64,000 nucleotides of DNA from Mariniblastus sp039200505. Its GTDB lineage: Bacteria; Planctomycetota; Planctomycetia; Pirellulales; Pirellulaceae. Both the position numbers and the translations under genes were made by a program. The notes beneath the pieces are model-generated. The model did not search any database and was not told the origin of the DNA. It saw nothing but the letters and a program-made list of their open reading frames with translations. The stretch covers positions 1-64,000 of the forward strand of contig JBCCSJ010000002.1 in assembly GCA_039200505.1 (NCBI GenBank), written 5' to 3'. Shown here piece by piece: positions 52,743-62,724 of this stretch (positions are counted from its first letter, which is position 1; each line of letters starts with the position of its first letter).

Positions 52743-53936
52743 TTAATTCAACCCGATCGTGGCTGAACCGGTACTGCCATGATTCGACAGGGAATGGGGT
52801 TTCACTTCTTGTTTGGTGGTGGCTGTTTGGCTTGTTTGGTTTGCAAGGATTTCAGCGATTCGTTCAGCAGCATGACCATCCCACAGGTCGGGGCACTTCC
52901 CTTTTTTATACGTGCCGTCAATGATTCGATTGAGGTGCTTTTTGAGTTTTTCAGAATCGCTTCCGACTAAGGTGCTCGTCCCCTCGGTGACGGTTATCGG
53001 CCGTTCGGTGTTAGACCTGAGAGTCAGACAAGGTACTCCGAGTGCAGTTGACTCTTCTTGAAGTCCTCCTGAATCGGTCACAATGACTTTGGCCTGGGAC
53101 GTCAGGCAAAGGAAATCGTTATACCCCAGCGGCCCAGTACAACAAATATTTTCGCTTCGATCCAAAATATCTGCAAATCCAAACTCGTCCAGCCGTGTAC
53201 GGGTTCGAGGGTGAATTGGAAAAACCAATGGCAGGCGGACTGAGATCTCGTTCAAGACGTCAAGAAGACTACGAAGCACGGCTGGATGATCGACGTTGGA
53301 GGGGCGATGAAGCGTAACCACTCCAAAGGTGCCCGGTACCAGTCCGTTGTCATTTAAAATTGTGTTTTGTTGCGCGATTTGGACTTGGTGAAGAAGCGTG
53401 TCGATCATGACATTTCCCACCAAGTGAATGTTTTCTTGGGCGTGTCCTTCTTTGCGAAGATTTTCAACCCCTGACGGTTCGGACACCAATAGCATGTCGC
53501 AAATCGCGTCAGTTAAAACGCGATTGATCTCTTCGGGCATCGTTCTGTCAAAACTTCTTAATCCTGCTTCGACATGAGCGACCGGGATACACAGTTTCGT
53601 GGCGGCAACGGCTGCCGCCATGGTGGAATTGACATCTCCGACAACTAGCATTCGATCAAACGGGTTCCCTTGATTATGGGCATCCAGCAAAACTTTTTCC
53701 ACAGCCACCAAAATGTCCGAAGTCTGTTTTGCATGGGAACCGGATCCTACACCAAGCGATATGTTAGGTCGGCTAATGCCCAGTTCTTGAAAAAAAACAT
53801 CCGACAACTGGGCGTCGTAATGTTGGCCAGTGTGAATCAATGTTGGTTCGAGGTTCGAATAAGGTTTCATCGCGCGAAGAATCGGCGCGATTTTCATGAA
53901 ATTGGGCCGTGCTCCAACGATGCAGGCGATTCTCAT
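52743..53936 (-). CDS. wecB: UDP-N-acetylglucosamine 2-epimerase (non-hydrolysing)
   Basis: A 397-residue enzyme converting UDP-GlcNAc to UDP-ManNAc. Signatures are VGARPNFMKIAP at the start, IHTGQHYDAQLSD, VVGDVNSTMAAAVAA, HVEAGLRSFDR-TMPEEINR, and TDSGGLQEES with RSNTERPITV. I start it at ATG 53936, which overlaps the heparinase-family stop as ATGA; an in-frame ATG at 53951 has no ribosome site. The C-terminus has about 30 extra residues rich in Gln, Thr and Ser. Supplies an N-acetyl-mannosamine precursor for the polymer. Confidence 0.94.
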   Translation of the reverse strand: MRIACIVGARPNFMKIAPILRAMKPYSNLEPTLIHTGQHYDAQLSDVFFQELGISRPNISLGVGSGSHAKQTSDILVAVEKVLLDAHNQGNPFDRMLVVGDVNSTMAAAVAATKLCIPVAHVEAGLRSFDRTMPEEINRVLTDAICDMLLVSEPSGVENLRKEGHAQENIHLVGNVMIDTLLHQVQIAQQNTILNDNGLVPGTFGVVTLHRPSNVDHPAVLRSLLDVLNEISVRLPLVFPIHPRTRTRLDEFGFADILDRSENICCTGPLGYNDFLCLTSQAKVIVTDSGGLQEESTALGVPCLTLRSNTERPITVTEGTSTLVGSDSEKLKKHLNRIIDGTYKKGKCPDLWDGHAAERIAEILANQTSQTATTKQEVKPHSLSNHGSTGSATIGLN

Positions 53937-55792
53937 TTGTTTATATTCCATCGAAGTTTTTGAAAATCACCGGAAGGGTCGTTCACCTGAATCTCCAGCG
54001 TCGAGGAGTCGATTGGAACAACTTCTACCGAGCATTTCGATTCGGGCCGAGGTGATTGAAATCGGAAAAGCCATCCTCCAGCCTGAATCACGTTTGGGTC
54101 TAAAACGTACTCCAGGGTTGTGGTCGGTTCCCGTTTCCCGAATCCAGAACAGTACCAACCTTTTACTATTTTTACTTCAAGAACCCCAAAAAACGATACG
54201 TCAAAGACTTGTTCGTCTACGGTCAGGCGATAACGCCAGTTTTCCAGCCTTGAAAGGGTACTTTCCGGTGCCAAATGCAAAAAACCATGAGTTGTCCGGG
54301 TGGTTCGAGCGATCGTATCGACACACATCCAATACTCGCCAGATCGGACTGCAATCAGTCGGCCAGTTTCAGCAATCCCCAGATGCCGAAACCCGTCATG
54401 GAATCCGCTAGCCCAGTCGAATCCATTGTCATGCCCACGATCTGTTCGGACAACTTGGCCGCGTCGGCCCATTCGGAATTTGGACCAGGTATCGTGCTGG
54501 TTGCTTTCATCGACCATAACGACATTGTGAGCAAATGATGAACGGCAATAAGCTCTCATCGAGTCGTCATCATAATTGTACAGCCCGCTGTCAACAATGA
54601 TTCGGGACGAATCGACACTTGCCTCGATACCCAGCAAGTCACAATGACCATGAGCAGGAAGCCACGATGCGGACGATTGCCCTCGATCAAAAATCAGGAA
54701 CTGATTGCCTTTTCGATGAATCCAATACGGACAATCTTCGGCGTCGATGGAGCCAGGTTCCAGACCGTTCGCCATCGCAAGATCGAATACGCTTTGGACG
54801 GACGGAGCCTCACCGAAACAGGAGTCTCCCAGAAGTGGGATTTCTCCATCGGGATGAACAATCAATTCCAGGAACCCCAGCATCCGGTCCGATGGCGTGG
54901 TTAAAATTCTGAAAATTTCAGAATCGACATCTCGACTGACCAGCATCATTTCCAGAAAATTTGCCAGCACCTGACAATGGTACATCGGGCAGGTTTCAAA
55001 ATGCTCACCCCAGGCTAAAATCTGTTCGCTAATTTGAGAAGACAACACTTGTTTGGTCTTAGCCAGCCAATGGTCGCCAGATTTGAAAAAACATCCCGCC
55101 AGGCAAATCGCTCTTATATTCTCTATCAGATGATTGCCTCTAAGATCCCATTCGAGGTTGGCTGATAAAAACTCGGTTTGTTCGGAACAGCTGTTCAGCA
55201 TCCGATTTTTTAATTCATCACTCAATGGGAGGCTCGACATCAGCGAAATCCAGACAGGTATTCTTCGCGAGATGGAGTAGGGATGCCATGCGGATTGGTG
55301 GCCGGCCCGATCTTCCATCGGGAACCGCTCCAGCCAGTCAACAATCTGTTTTTCGACCAAACCAATGTGGTCAGAATCGAGAGCGAGCAGATATTCGTGA
55401 TAGTGAAACTGAAATTGCCAGAGCAACGATTGGTCGCTGAGTTTGGCGATAGATTCAGTTCGATTCAATAATTGAATCTTGCCACTTTGCAGATTCTGGA
55501 CGGTCGAATCTGAATCGAAGTTGCAGGCAGATCTTTTGATTTTCGCAAGTTGGTCAAAAGCGGCAGAATTCGTCGTCCGAATTTCCAGACTCTTGTGATC
55601 TGTCAGATTGGGAATCGAATATCGTTTTCCCGTAACTATCTGTTTGAGCAAACCCAGGGTGCGACGCAAAATCTGGGAAGTCCGGTAAAACTTGAGAATG
55701 TGCCACCAACGATTCAGTCTTATATAGGTCTTGTTTCCCTGCCGGTTGGCAGCCTGAGCTCGAATTTCAAGATCGTCGGAAGGGAGATTCAA
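53933..55792 (-). CDS. Heparinase II/III-family protein
   Basis: A 619-residue protein. The N-terminal half is an alpha/alpha-toroid-like region (RGNHLIENIRAICLAGCFF). The C-terminal half is the heparinase II/III beta domain with PAHGHCDLLGIEAS, DSGLYNYDD and RAYCRSSFAHNVVMVDES. No signal peptide is visible. In polysaccharide operons such proteins usually act as uronate lyases that edit or degrade the polymer, or as modified members without lyase activity. It is coupled to wecB by ATGA. Start at ATG 55792. Confidence 0.9.
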   Translation of the reverse strand: MNLPSDDLEIRAQAANRQGNKTYIRLNRWWHILKFYRTSQILRRTLGLLKQIVTGKRYSIPNLTDHKSLEIRTTNSAAFDQLAKIKRSACNFDSDSTVQNLQSGKIQLLNRTESIAKLSDQSLLWQFQFHYHEYLLALDSDHIGLVEKQIVDWLERFPMEDRAGHQSAWHPYSISRRIPVWISLMSSLPLSDELKNRMLNSCSEQTEFLSANLEWDLRGNHLIENIRAICLAGCFFKSGDHWLAKTKQVLSSQISEQILAWGEHFETCPMYHCQVLANFLEMMLVSRDVDSEIFRILTTPSDRMLGFLELIVHPDGEIPLLGDSCFGEAPSVQSVFDLAMANGLEPGSIDAEDCPYWIHRKGNQFLIFDRGQSSASWLPAHGHCDLLGIEASVDSSRIIVDSGLYNYDDDSMRAYCRSSFAHNVVMVDESNQHDTWSKFRMGRRGQVVRTDRGHDNGFDWASGFHDGFRHLGIAETGRLIAVRSGEYWMCVDTIARTTRTTHGFLHLAPESTLSRLENWRYRLTVDEQVFDVSFFGVLEVKIVKGWYCSGFGKREPTTTLEYVLDPNVIQAGGWLFRFQSPRPESKCSVEVVPIDSSTLEIQVNDPSGDFQKLRWNINK

Positions 55793-55813
55793 GGAATAAA
55801 AAGGTGTGAAGGG

Positions 55814-57115
55814 TTAGGCGCGAACTTCGGATTGAGCAACCGAAGAACTAGGCTGGGGAAATTTGGGAATCGGTTGGCGCTGAACGACCGCTTGCATGAT
55901 TTGCAAATAGCGACCGGCCAGGATGTCTCGAGTGTAATTCTTGGACACGAAAGTTCGACCTGATCGAGAAAGCTGTTCCATTTTTTCCGGGTGGTCAGCT
56001 AAATCGCAAACGCAATTTGCCAAATCGTAAGGATTCCCAGGTCGCATATCGACGCCAGACCCGCTTGCGCGAACGATCTCTCGTGCTTCGCCGTCGACGC
56101 CCATCACGATCGGTCGGGCCATCGCCATCGATTCGAAAATCTTAGACGGGATGACTGTAGTGAACAGGTCGCATTGTTTCAAATGAATTAAGGTTGCGTC
56201 TGAGCTGGAAAGCACGTCTGAAATTTTTTCCTTGGGAAGCCTGCCGGTAAAAACGATCCATTCAGAAACCCCTTTTTCGTCGGCCTCTTTTTCAAGTCTT
56301 TTGCGATTGGCCCCATCTCCGACTAGGCAGAACCGTATGTCTTGCCTTCCCTTCTCTTTTAACAAAACAGCGGCTTCGACAACCACCCGCAAGTCGTGAG
56401 CCATGCCGATGGTTCCGACGTAGGAGCATAGGAATTTATCTTTAAGATCCCACTGACTGAACAACGCCGAATTGGGAGGCCGGGGCACGAAGCGATTCAG
56501 ATCGACTCCGTTGGTAACCACAGAGATTTCGTTTTTTCGCGTGGGAACTTTTTTAAGAACTGCGTCTTTATATCCGGTGCCGACAGCGACGATATGAGTC
56601 GCTGATTTGTACATCCATTTTTCGAGGACTTCCAAAATGCGAGTCATGAGCCCGCGTCGCATGGCTCCGACAGCGATAATGGATTCCGGCCAGATATCTC
56701 GAATCTCCAAAACCAATGGGCACCACTTTAAACAAGAGGCCACAATACCGGCCCAACCACAGAAAAACTGTGGGCTAGTTGAGACCACCAAATTTGGCCG
56801 ACGGCAGAAAAATAGAAAAGCAAAAATGGCTGAAATGAAGTAACTGGTATAGTTCAGGATTCGGCGAATCGCACCGGAATTGGGAGCGATCATCGTCCAA
56901 ACCCGAATGACGTTGATCCCGTCAATGGTTTCTTTTTGCGGCCACAAGCGGTTCTGGTAGCCGTCGTAAACTATTCCGTTGGGTACGTTTGGCACGCATG
57001 TGATCACCGTCACGTCGACGCCCTGTTCAGCCCATCGAACGCAATGTTCGTAGGTTCGATTGGCCGGAGCGTTGCTTTCTGGCGAAAAATAGTGTGTAAA
57101 AAAAACGATACGCAC
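55814..57115 (-). CDS. Glycosyltransferase family 4 (WbuB-like)
   Basis: A 433-residue GT-B glycosyltransferase. The N-terminus FFTHYFSPESNAPANRTYEH and VTVITCVPNVPNG is typical of the WbuB group; LEIRDIWPESIIAVG and the GT4 C-terminal domain follow. The conserved pocket includes FTGRLPKEKI and SKIFESMAMARPIVMGV (E-x7-E motif). It begins with GTG at 57115 and has no strong ribosome site. Likely adds a sugar to the growing lipid-linked repeat unit on the cytoplasmic face. Confidence 0.92.
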   Translation of the reverse strand: MRIVFFTHYFSPESNAPANRTYEHCVRWAEQGVDVTVITCVPNVPNGIVYDGYQNRLWPQKETIDGINVIRVWTMIAPNSGAIRRILNYTSYFISAIFAFLFFCRRPNLVVSTSPQFFCGWAGIVASCLKWCPLVLEIRDIWPESIIAVGAMRRGLMTRILEVLEKWMYKSATHIVAVGTGYKDAVLKKVPTRKNEISVVTNGVDLNRFVPRPPNSALFSQWDLKDKFLCSYVGTIGMAHDLRVVVEAAVLLKEKGRQDIRFCLVGDGANRKRLEKEADEKGVSEWIVFTGRLPKEKISDVLSSSDATLIHLKQCDLFTTVIPSKIFESMAMARPIVMGVDGEAREIVRASGSGVDMRPGNPYDLANCVCDLADHPEKMEQLSRSGRTFVSKNYTRDILAGRYLQIMQAVVQRQPIPKFPQPSSSVAQSEVRA

Positions 57116-57508
57116 GAAAGTGTTTGTCAGGGTCGACTACGGAAAAACTACCTATTTCATTGCAACGGAAATTACTGCTCACTCGGATTCCCGACTTCAA
57201 CAAACGGGAAGTCAACGAATCGGTTCCCAATCCCCAAAACCATTGTAACTTTCGGCAATCCGGGCGGGAAACCCGCAGACTTTGAGTTGGGCAAACAGGA
57301 TTTTAATTTTGACGTCCAAAACGCAAAAATCTTTCTGAAAGAATCGGCAGTTTTTGTTTGATTGGCAAGAAGGAATGGCTGGAATCCAGTTGCCCGGCAA
57401 CCCACTGAGCGGTCGTGGCCGTTATCCGCGAAACGTCGAAAAATTCTCTTGCACACCGACCTTGAGTGATTCGGCGAATTTTTTCCACTTGGCTAGGCAG
57501 CAATTTCT
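57116..57508 (-). other. Gap inside the polysaccharide operon
   Basis: About 390 bases between asnB-like and GT4 genes, unusually long for this tightly packed operon. It contains only short frames on the coding strand, the longest starting at the asnB stop. It may be the remnant of a lost gene. Confidence 0.5.
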
Positions 57509-57512
57509 TCAT
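57303..57512 (-). CDS. Short ORF coupled to the asnB-like gene
   Basis: A 69-residue frame whose ATG overlaps the asnB stop (ATGA). It begins MKKLLPSQVEKIRRI and has no recognised domain. Three short frames follow each other over the same gap, which could mean a frameshifted former gene. It may equally be noise. Confidence 0.3.
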   Translation of the reverse strand: MKKLLPSQVEKIRRITQGRCAREFFDVSRITATTAQWVAGQLDSSHSFLPIKQKLPILSERFLRFGRQN

Positions 57513-59431
57513 TCCAAAAAAGAATCATGCCACGATTGAAACATCAGGAACCTCCAAAAGATGGCTCCCCAAGTGATGCTGTCACCAGCCACAAATTCCG
57601 TCCACGCGGTCTGAATTTTTCTTGATTCAAAAAAGCCGTCTCGCTGGATTTTGTCTGGAGAGAGCAAGTCTATCATCAACGGCTTGATTTCATTTTTTAG
57701 CCATTGGTCGTATGGGATGGCAAAACCTTGTTTGGGTCTTTCAAAATACTGTCTTGGAATGTGTTTTTCGAGGATCGATGTTAAAGCCCATTTCGGGCGA
57801 TGAAAGCGAGAGAATTTTTCCAAGCCCTTCATGGCCAAAGGCACGATCCGAAAATCTAGAATAGGGTTTCTAGTTTCCAGACTCACTGCCATGCTGGCCC
57901 GGTCCACTTTGGTCAAAATATCTTCAGGTAAGTAATAATGAAGGTCGTGAGTCGACATTTGAACCTGGTGATTCCCAAAAGGAAGCCAGTGAGTTGGTTG
58001 GATCTCTGCAGAATTTTGAAACGAAGGGTCTAGCAACGAGTCTGCCAGTGAATAAGCGGAATTATTCAAACCGTAATAATCGTGAAACCGATGAACGTTC
58101 CTCCGTTCCAATTCGCGCCTGAAAGTCTTCCGTCCTCCTAATCGGCCTGTCTTTCGCCTTGTGGAACGAACAGCGTATTGGCTAAGCCATTCGGGGCAAA
58201 TCCGATTACCAATATTGAGACCCCAGGTCAACGACCTACCTGCCAATGTCGACTTTTGAACCCATCCGCGAGCGACGTTGGCATAACGAGTGTATCCGCC
58301 AAAAAGTTCATCCCCGCCATCGCCCGATAATGCCACAGTGACAGATTGCCGCGCGAATTGACTCACGAGAAACGTCGGTAACTGCGATGGATCGGCAAAA
58401 GGTTCTGTATAGATTTTGGGCATTCGCTCGACAAGAGCCAGAGCGTCTGAGCCGGTTAAGTATTTCTCATGGTGGTCTGTATCAAGATGCTTAGCGATCT
58501 TTCTGGCGTACACTGCTTCATCAAAGTCGCTCTCTTGAAACCCGATCGTAAACGTTTTGATTCGCTTCGAGGCGACTTGAGACATCAAAGCACAAACCAG
58601 CGATGAATCGATGCCGCCGGATAAAAAAGCTCCCAATGGAACGTCAGCTACCATCCGAAGTTTCACCGAATCTGTCAGCAGTTTTTCGATGATATAAACG
58701 AATTCGGATTCATGGTCGGGTACTTCGTTGGCATCTGCCAAACGTGGTTCCCAATATCGGGTCATGACAGGTTTAATTTCGTTTGACCTACAATCCAACT
58801 CCAGCCAATGCCCTGCTTCCAGTTTTTTGACGTTTCGGAAAATGGATCTTGGCGACGCGATATACCCAAATTTCATCAGTTCTTCGACGGCGACTGGGCA
58901 GACCGATTCACATAGTCCAGCGATCTTTTTTAACGGTTTTAGTTCCGAAGCAAATCCAAATACGTTTTCGTGATGCCCGTAGTAGATCGGTTTTTTACCA
59001 AACCGGTCTCGGACGAGCGTAAGTTTGTTTTGCTGGTTATCATAGATCGCAACCGCGAACATTCCGTTGAATCGTTCGATCGATTTAGCAATGCCCCAAC
59101 GATCCAAAGCTGCCGCCACAACCGCCGTGTCGCTGGAACTGGTGAGCGGCGGGCTTCCTAGTTCTTTGTAAATCTGGCGAAAATTGTAGATCTCGCCATT
59201 GAATGTCAACGCGTATCGACCACTGGAAGAAATGTAAGGCTGTCGTCCCGAACTGCTGGTGTCCAAGATTGAAAGTCTGCGGTGCCCAAGGGTCACCTGA
59301 CGATCATCCGAAATCCAATGCCCGCCATCATCGGGCCCCCGGTGTCGGATGCAGCTTAACATTGACTCGATCAACCGGGCGGTCTGGTTGATCCGGCCAG
59401 AAGGATCAAAAAATCCTGCGATGCCACACAT
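57509..59431 (-). CDS. asnB: Asparagine synthase-like amidotransferase (AsnB family)
   Basis: A 640-residue class II glutamine amidotransferase. Cys2 of MCGIAGFFD is the nucleophile of the glutaminase domain, with RHRGPDDGG and FNGEIYNFRQIY following. The synthetase domain has the PPi-loop SGGIDSSLVC and SGDGGDELFGGYTRY. Within surface-polysaccharide operons such enzymes commonly amidate uronic acids or transfer an amino group to a sugar, rather than make asparagine. Normal length. Six bases downstream of the ligase-like gene. Confidence 0.93.
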   Translation of the reverse strand: MCGIAGFFDPSGRINQTARLIESMLSCIRHRGPDDGGHWISDDRQVTLGHRRLSILDTSSSGRQPYISSSGRYALTFNGEIYNFRQIYKELGSPPLTSSSDTAVVAAALDRWGIAKSIERFNGMFAVAIYDNQQNKLTLVRDRFGKKPIYYGHHENVFGFASELKPLKKIAGLCESVCPVAVEELMKFGYIASPRSIFRNVKKLEAGHWLELDCRSNEIKPVMTRYWEPRLADANEVPDHESEFVYIIEKLLTDSVKLRMVADVPLGAFLSGGIDSSLVCALMSQVASKRIKTFTIGFQESDFDEAVYARKIAKHLDTDHHEKYLTGSDALALVERMPKIYTEPFADPSQLPTFLVSQFARQSVTVALSGDGGDELFGGYTRYANVARGWVQKSTLAGRSLTWGLNIGNRICPEWLSQYAVRSTRRKTGRLGGRKTFRRELERRNVHRFHDYYGLNNSAYSLADSLLDPSFQNSAEIQPTHWLPFGNHQVQMSTHDLHYYLPEDILTKVDRASMAVSLETRNPILDFRIVPLAMKGLEKFSRFHRPKWALTSILEKHIPRQYFERPKQGFAIPYDQWLKNEIKPLMIDLLSPDKIQRDGFFESRKIQTAWTEFVAGDSITWGAIFWRFLMFQSWHDSFLE

Positions 59432-59436
59432 GCTAT

Positions 59437-60783
59437 TCAGTAGGCGTAGCCGGTTGGTTGGTTTCGAGCCTGTTTCATTTGATGGGTGGCAAAATAATCG
59501 ACCGCCATCGCCAGTCCCAGAGCAAACATAAAATTACGATGAATCAAGGCACCGTGGCCAGCCATGCCATCTAACATTAGACTGAGCACTATTCCAAGGA
59601 TAATGACCCTGCAATAACGATGTTGGTGTTGAAGACCTCGATAAATCATGGCGGCCAAACCAGTTATAAAACAGAACAAGCCGAGCAGCCCGGTTTCTCC
59701 AAGAATTTTCAGGAACAGGTTGTGGGGGCCGCTCCCGGATCTGGGCATGCGGTTCAATTTGCCCAAGCCTTGCCCGTAGATGGGGCTTTTAAGCCATTCT
59801 TCCAATCCCTCGCGGGCCAGGACACTACGCCCGTTCGTCGTCTTGGAATCGACCCGACCTTCTAAAAGGTCGCTAAATAATTGCAGTCGAATCGAAAGCG
59901 CACTTCCCTTTCTTTCACTTGCCATCCTGGAGTCAATCAGGAATTTCATGCCAACAAGTGCTACCAAAACTAAAAATAGGGCAATAAATACCCGAACAAT
60001 TTTTTTCGGTGGAAAAACGAAAAGAGACAGCGATGTCGAAACTAGAAAGAGAGCGATAAACGAACCTCGCGAAAACGTGTAAAAACAGGCCGGCACGGCA
60101 ATCCCAAGCGAGATGGCCAGCCACCGATTTTTTCCCGTGTACGCTGTCAACGCGTAACCAATAGAAACGAATAAGCAACACTGAGTTCCTGCCTCATTGG
60201 GGTTGCCAAAAAATCCTGACGCACGACTGTCGCGAGCTGCATTGGACATCAAATCGTTCCACTCCGGACTGATGACACCAATGAATATGGACGCAGATGA
60301 AATTCCAAAAATCACAAAACTGGCAAACAACAGCCATCGCATCCCAAATGTTTGGGCAATTCGCCCACATATCAGCATCGCCGATCCGTAAACAAAAATA
60401 CTGGCACTGATCAAATAGGTTTCTCGGGCCCAATTGATAGGATCAAAATTGGTCGTCAGTCCAATCCAACCAAAAAGCATCATAACGAGCAGCATGGCAA
60501 AATTTAATTTTGCTGTCGAACTGACCTTCGAAATTCGGGGGCCAGGAACGAGGTAGATTCCCAACAAACCAAATGCAAGAATCATCGGCGAAAGGAACTG
60601 AGGCATGTCGTAGATGTTGGTCGCGACGGCATTCAGGTTGCAGACCGTTATCAAACCAAGAAAAACGAAACAGGCATTTAGAATCCACGATTTTTTGAGT
60701 TTCCGTTGTTGAGGTTGGACGTAACCAGTCGGAATCGCCGCGGGGTAGTTGAGATAATTGGCTGGGATTTTTTGGTGATTCAT
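59437..60783 (-). CDS. O-antigen ligase / polymerase-like membrane protein
   Basis: A 448-residue polytopic protein with about 12 helices and a periplasmic loop containing GQGLGKLNRMPRSGSGPHNL and then LKILGETGLLGLF, the Wzy_C/WaaL signature with PHN. The Arg of TFSRGSF, typical before that domain, is also present. Role: polymerising or ligating polysaccharide repeat units at the outer face of the inner membrane. Which of the two cannot be told from sequence. Confidence 0.9.
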   Translation of the reverse strand: MNHQKIPANYLNYPAAIPTGYVQPQQRKLKKSWILNACFVFLGLITVCNLNAVATNIYDMPQFLSPMILAFGLLGIYLVPGPRISKVSSTAKLNFAMLLVMMLFGWIGLTTNFDPINWARETYLISASIFVYGSAMLICGRIAQTFGMRWLLFASFVIFGISSASIFIGVISPEWNDLMSNAARDSRASGFFGNPNEAGTQCCLFVSIGYALTAYTGKNRWLAISLGIAVPACFYTFSRGSFIALFLVSTSLSLFVFPPKKIVRVFIALFLVLVALVGMKFLIDSRMASERKGSALSIRLQLFSDLLEGRVDSKTTNGRSVLAREGLEEWLKSPIYGQGLGKLNRMPRSGSGPHNLFLKILGETGLLGLFCFITGLAAMIYRGLQHQHRYCRVIILGIVLSLMLDGMAGHGALIHRNFMFALGLAMAVDYFATHQMKQARNQPTGYAY

Positions 60784-60829
60784 TTCAATGGATATCGTTC
60801 GGTATCAAACTAAATCCGAGATAATTGAT

Positions 60830-62077
60830 TTATGAAATAATCGCAGATTTCAAAAGGTTGTCCAGTTTGATTCCAAGAGCATTCCAGGAATACGCGTCAG
60901 ATTGGAATTCAAATGAATGCCCATCAGCAATACGTTGAATACTGTTGGCTATTTTATCGATCTGGTCTCCTCGGCATATGAATCCAGAATCGGTTTGGTG
61001 GACGATGTCGGCCGCTTCTCCATCTGGTGCTATCAGCAGGATCGGCTTTTTGAGACCCAAACAGTCAAAAAGCTTCGCGGTTACGATTCCACGGACTTCG
61101 TCGTTGGATTGACCCTCTACAGATACGATGACGGTAAGGCAATCAGAATTTGCCAATTCTTCCAGTGCCTGTTGACGAGGGACAAGCGGGGTTACGTTGA
61201 CATGACTTTCGATTTTGAATTCTTTTGCCTTATTTTTGACCGTTTCCCACCAGGTCCCAAAATAATCGAATTTCCATTGGCTTGTTATTCGCTTTTCCGA
61301 GTCGAGCTTCGCAAGGGCCGCAAAAATCGGATCGATGATGGCAAGCGGTGGGTAAAAGGTACCAGCATAGATCATTCGAAAAGGTTCGGACTTGCGATCG
61401 GGAAATTGAATTCGATCGAATTGATCGGAACTATATCCGTTGGTCAGTGAGTAACACTTATTGGGATCATCAACTCGTTCAGCCAATAATTTTACCAGGT
61501 AATCTGATACCGTTGTGACCACACTGGCTTGGTTCAGCCAATCCAATTCCTGTTTGATAAAATCTGAGTTCTGAGAAAGGTACATTCCATGGGCATTGCC
61601 AATGATTAGATCGCGATAATCTAGTACGAATGGAATTTTAAATTCTTGGGCAATTTCGGCGACAATTCCACCAGTAAAAAAGGGGCTCATCGTGGTCATT
61701 AAAATGTCGCTGTCAGCTGCGTGCTCACGCAGTGCTTTTAGTGCGGATCGAGTCCAATAGGAGGTAGGTTCCAGTTTTTTGATGTTTCGAATCGACTTCT
61801 GAAACAATTTTGAAATTACTTTCAGAGGGATGCCTTGACGATCCATCGGCCCTTCCGGACCCAAAAGGGACCAACCTGAATCCACCCGAACCACTTCGAC
61901 GCCTGGGAAGGGTTCTGCTTCGTTGCCACCCCAAAACTTTAGAGTAGGCGTGATGACAGTGACGTGCCAACCCAGATTGGCCAACTGTTGCGCTATGTTT
62001 TCGGCTCTTACTCCACCGATGGCCGAAGAAGGTGGATAGTAGTAAGCGACCAATACGATTCTCGGCTTACCGGTCAT
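60830..62077 (-). CDS. Glycosyltransferase family 4
   Basis: A 415-residue GT-B enzyme. N-terminal VAYYYPPSSAIGGVRAENIAQ and VTVITPTL are typical. FVLDYRDLI occurs in the middle, and the C-terminal domain has YAGTFYP, NVTPLVPRQQALEELANSD and GIVTAKLFDCLGLKKPIL with a variant of the E-x7-E motif. It belongs to the same operon as the other GT4 and probably acts at a different step of repeat-unit assembly. Confidence 0.9.
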   Translation of the reverse strand: MTGKPRIVLVAYYYPPSSAIGGVRAENIAQQLANLGWHVTVITPTLKFWGGNEAEPFPGVEVVRVDSGWSLLGPEGPMDRQGIPLKVISKLFQKSIRNIKKLEPTSYWTRSALKALREHAADSDILMTTMSPFFTGGIVAEIAQEFKIPFVLDYRDLIIGNAHGMYLSQNSDFIKQELDWLNQASVVTTVSDYLVKLLAERVDDPNKCYSLTNGYSSDQFDRIQFPDRKSEPFRMIYAGTFYPPLAIIDPIFAALAKLDSEKRITSQWKFDYFGTWWETVKNKAKEFKIESHVNVTPLVPRQQALEELANSDCLTVIVSVEGQSNDEVRGIVTAKLFDCLGLKKPILLIAPDGEAADIVHQTDSGFICRGDQIDKIANSIQRIADGHSFEFQSDAYSWNALGIKLDNLLKSAIIS

Positions 62078-62133
62078 ATTCTGTCTGCGGAAAAATTTGG
62101 GGGCTTTGTTGTTGAGTTACCAATGGCTGAAAT

Positions 62134-62724
62134 TCAATTCAAATCGTCTTGTTCGCCCGGATGGTCTTTTAGGGATTCAGAAAGCGAATCGTTTGGATCA
62201 AGGTGTCGAATAATTTTGGCGGGAACCCCGGCGATAACAACATTATCTTTAAACGATTTGGTAACCACTGCGTTGGCACCTACGGTAACGTTGTTGCCCA
62301 ATGTGACACCCGGCATGATGGCGACGCCGTGCCCAAGCCAGCAGTTTTTGCCGATGGTAACATCTGCCTTGATATACTTGGATCGGTCAAACATGTCGTG
62401 GTTCGCCGTTCGAATACAAATATTTCTCGCAAAAATTGTTTCTTCGCCAATTGTCAGATAGCCTCCTTCAAAAGCTGAAATGTTGGAACACCCGGATACG
62501 GCCATGCAAAATTTAGCCGACTGCCCCAGTTTCATGTACCGTGTTCCCGAAACATACGAGGTAAAATGAACTTGGAACGGGGCCTCTGAATTAAGTCCAA
62601 CAATACGTTGAATGAACCAGTTGATAAAAAAATAAGAGGGTGGAATTCGAGCAGTCACGGGTTGGCCAAGCATATTCCAAAACCGCCGAAATAGAGCTTT
62701 ACCGACTTTAGCCCAAAACATCAT
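62134..62724 (-). CDS. Left-handed beta-helix acyltransferase
   Basis: A 196-residue protein, starting at ATG 62724 (GGGGAAG upstream) and overlapping the flippase stop (ATGATGA); an upstream frame start at 62763 is unsupported. Hexapeptide repeats form a left-handed beta helix: SAKFCMAVSGCSNIS, then IGEETIFARNICI, VTIGKNCWLGHGVAIMPGVTLG and ANAVVTKSF with the terminal GVPAKIIR. Members O-acetylate sugars from acetyl-CoA. Likely decorates the polymer or its repeat unit. Confidence 0.9.
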   Translation of the reverse strand: MMFWAKVGKALFRRFWNMLGQPVTARIPPSYFFINWFIQRIVGLNSEAPFQVHFTSYVSGTRYMKLGQSAKFCMAVSGCSNISAFEGGYLTIGEETIFARNICIRTANHDMFDRSKYIKADVTIGKNCWLGHGVAIMPGVTLGNNVTVGANAVVTKSFKDNVVIAGVPAKIIRHLDPNDSLSESLKDHPGEQDDLN

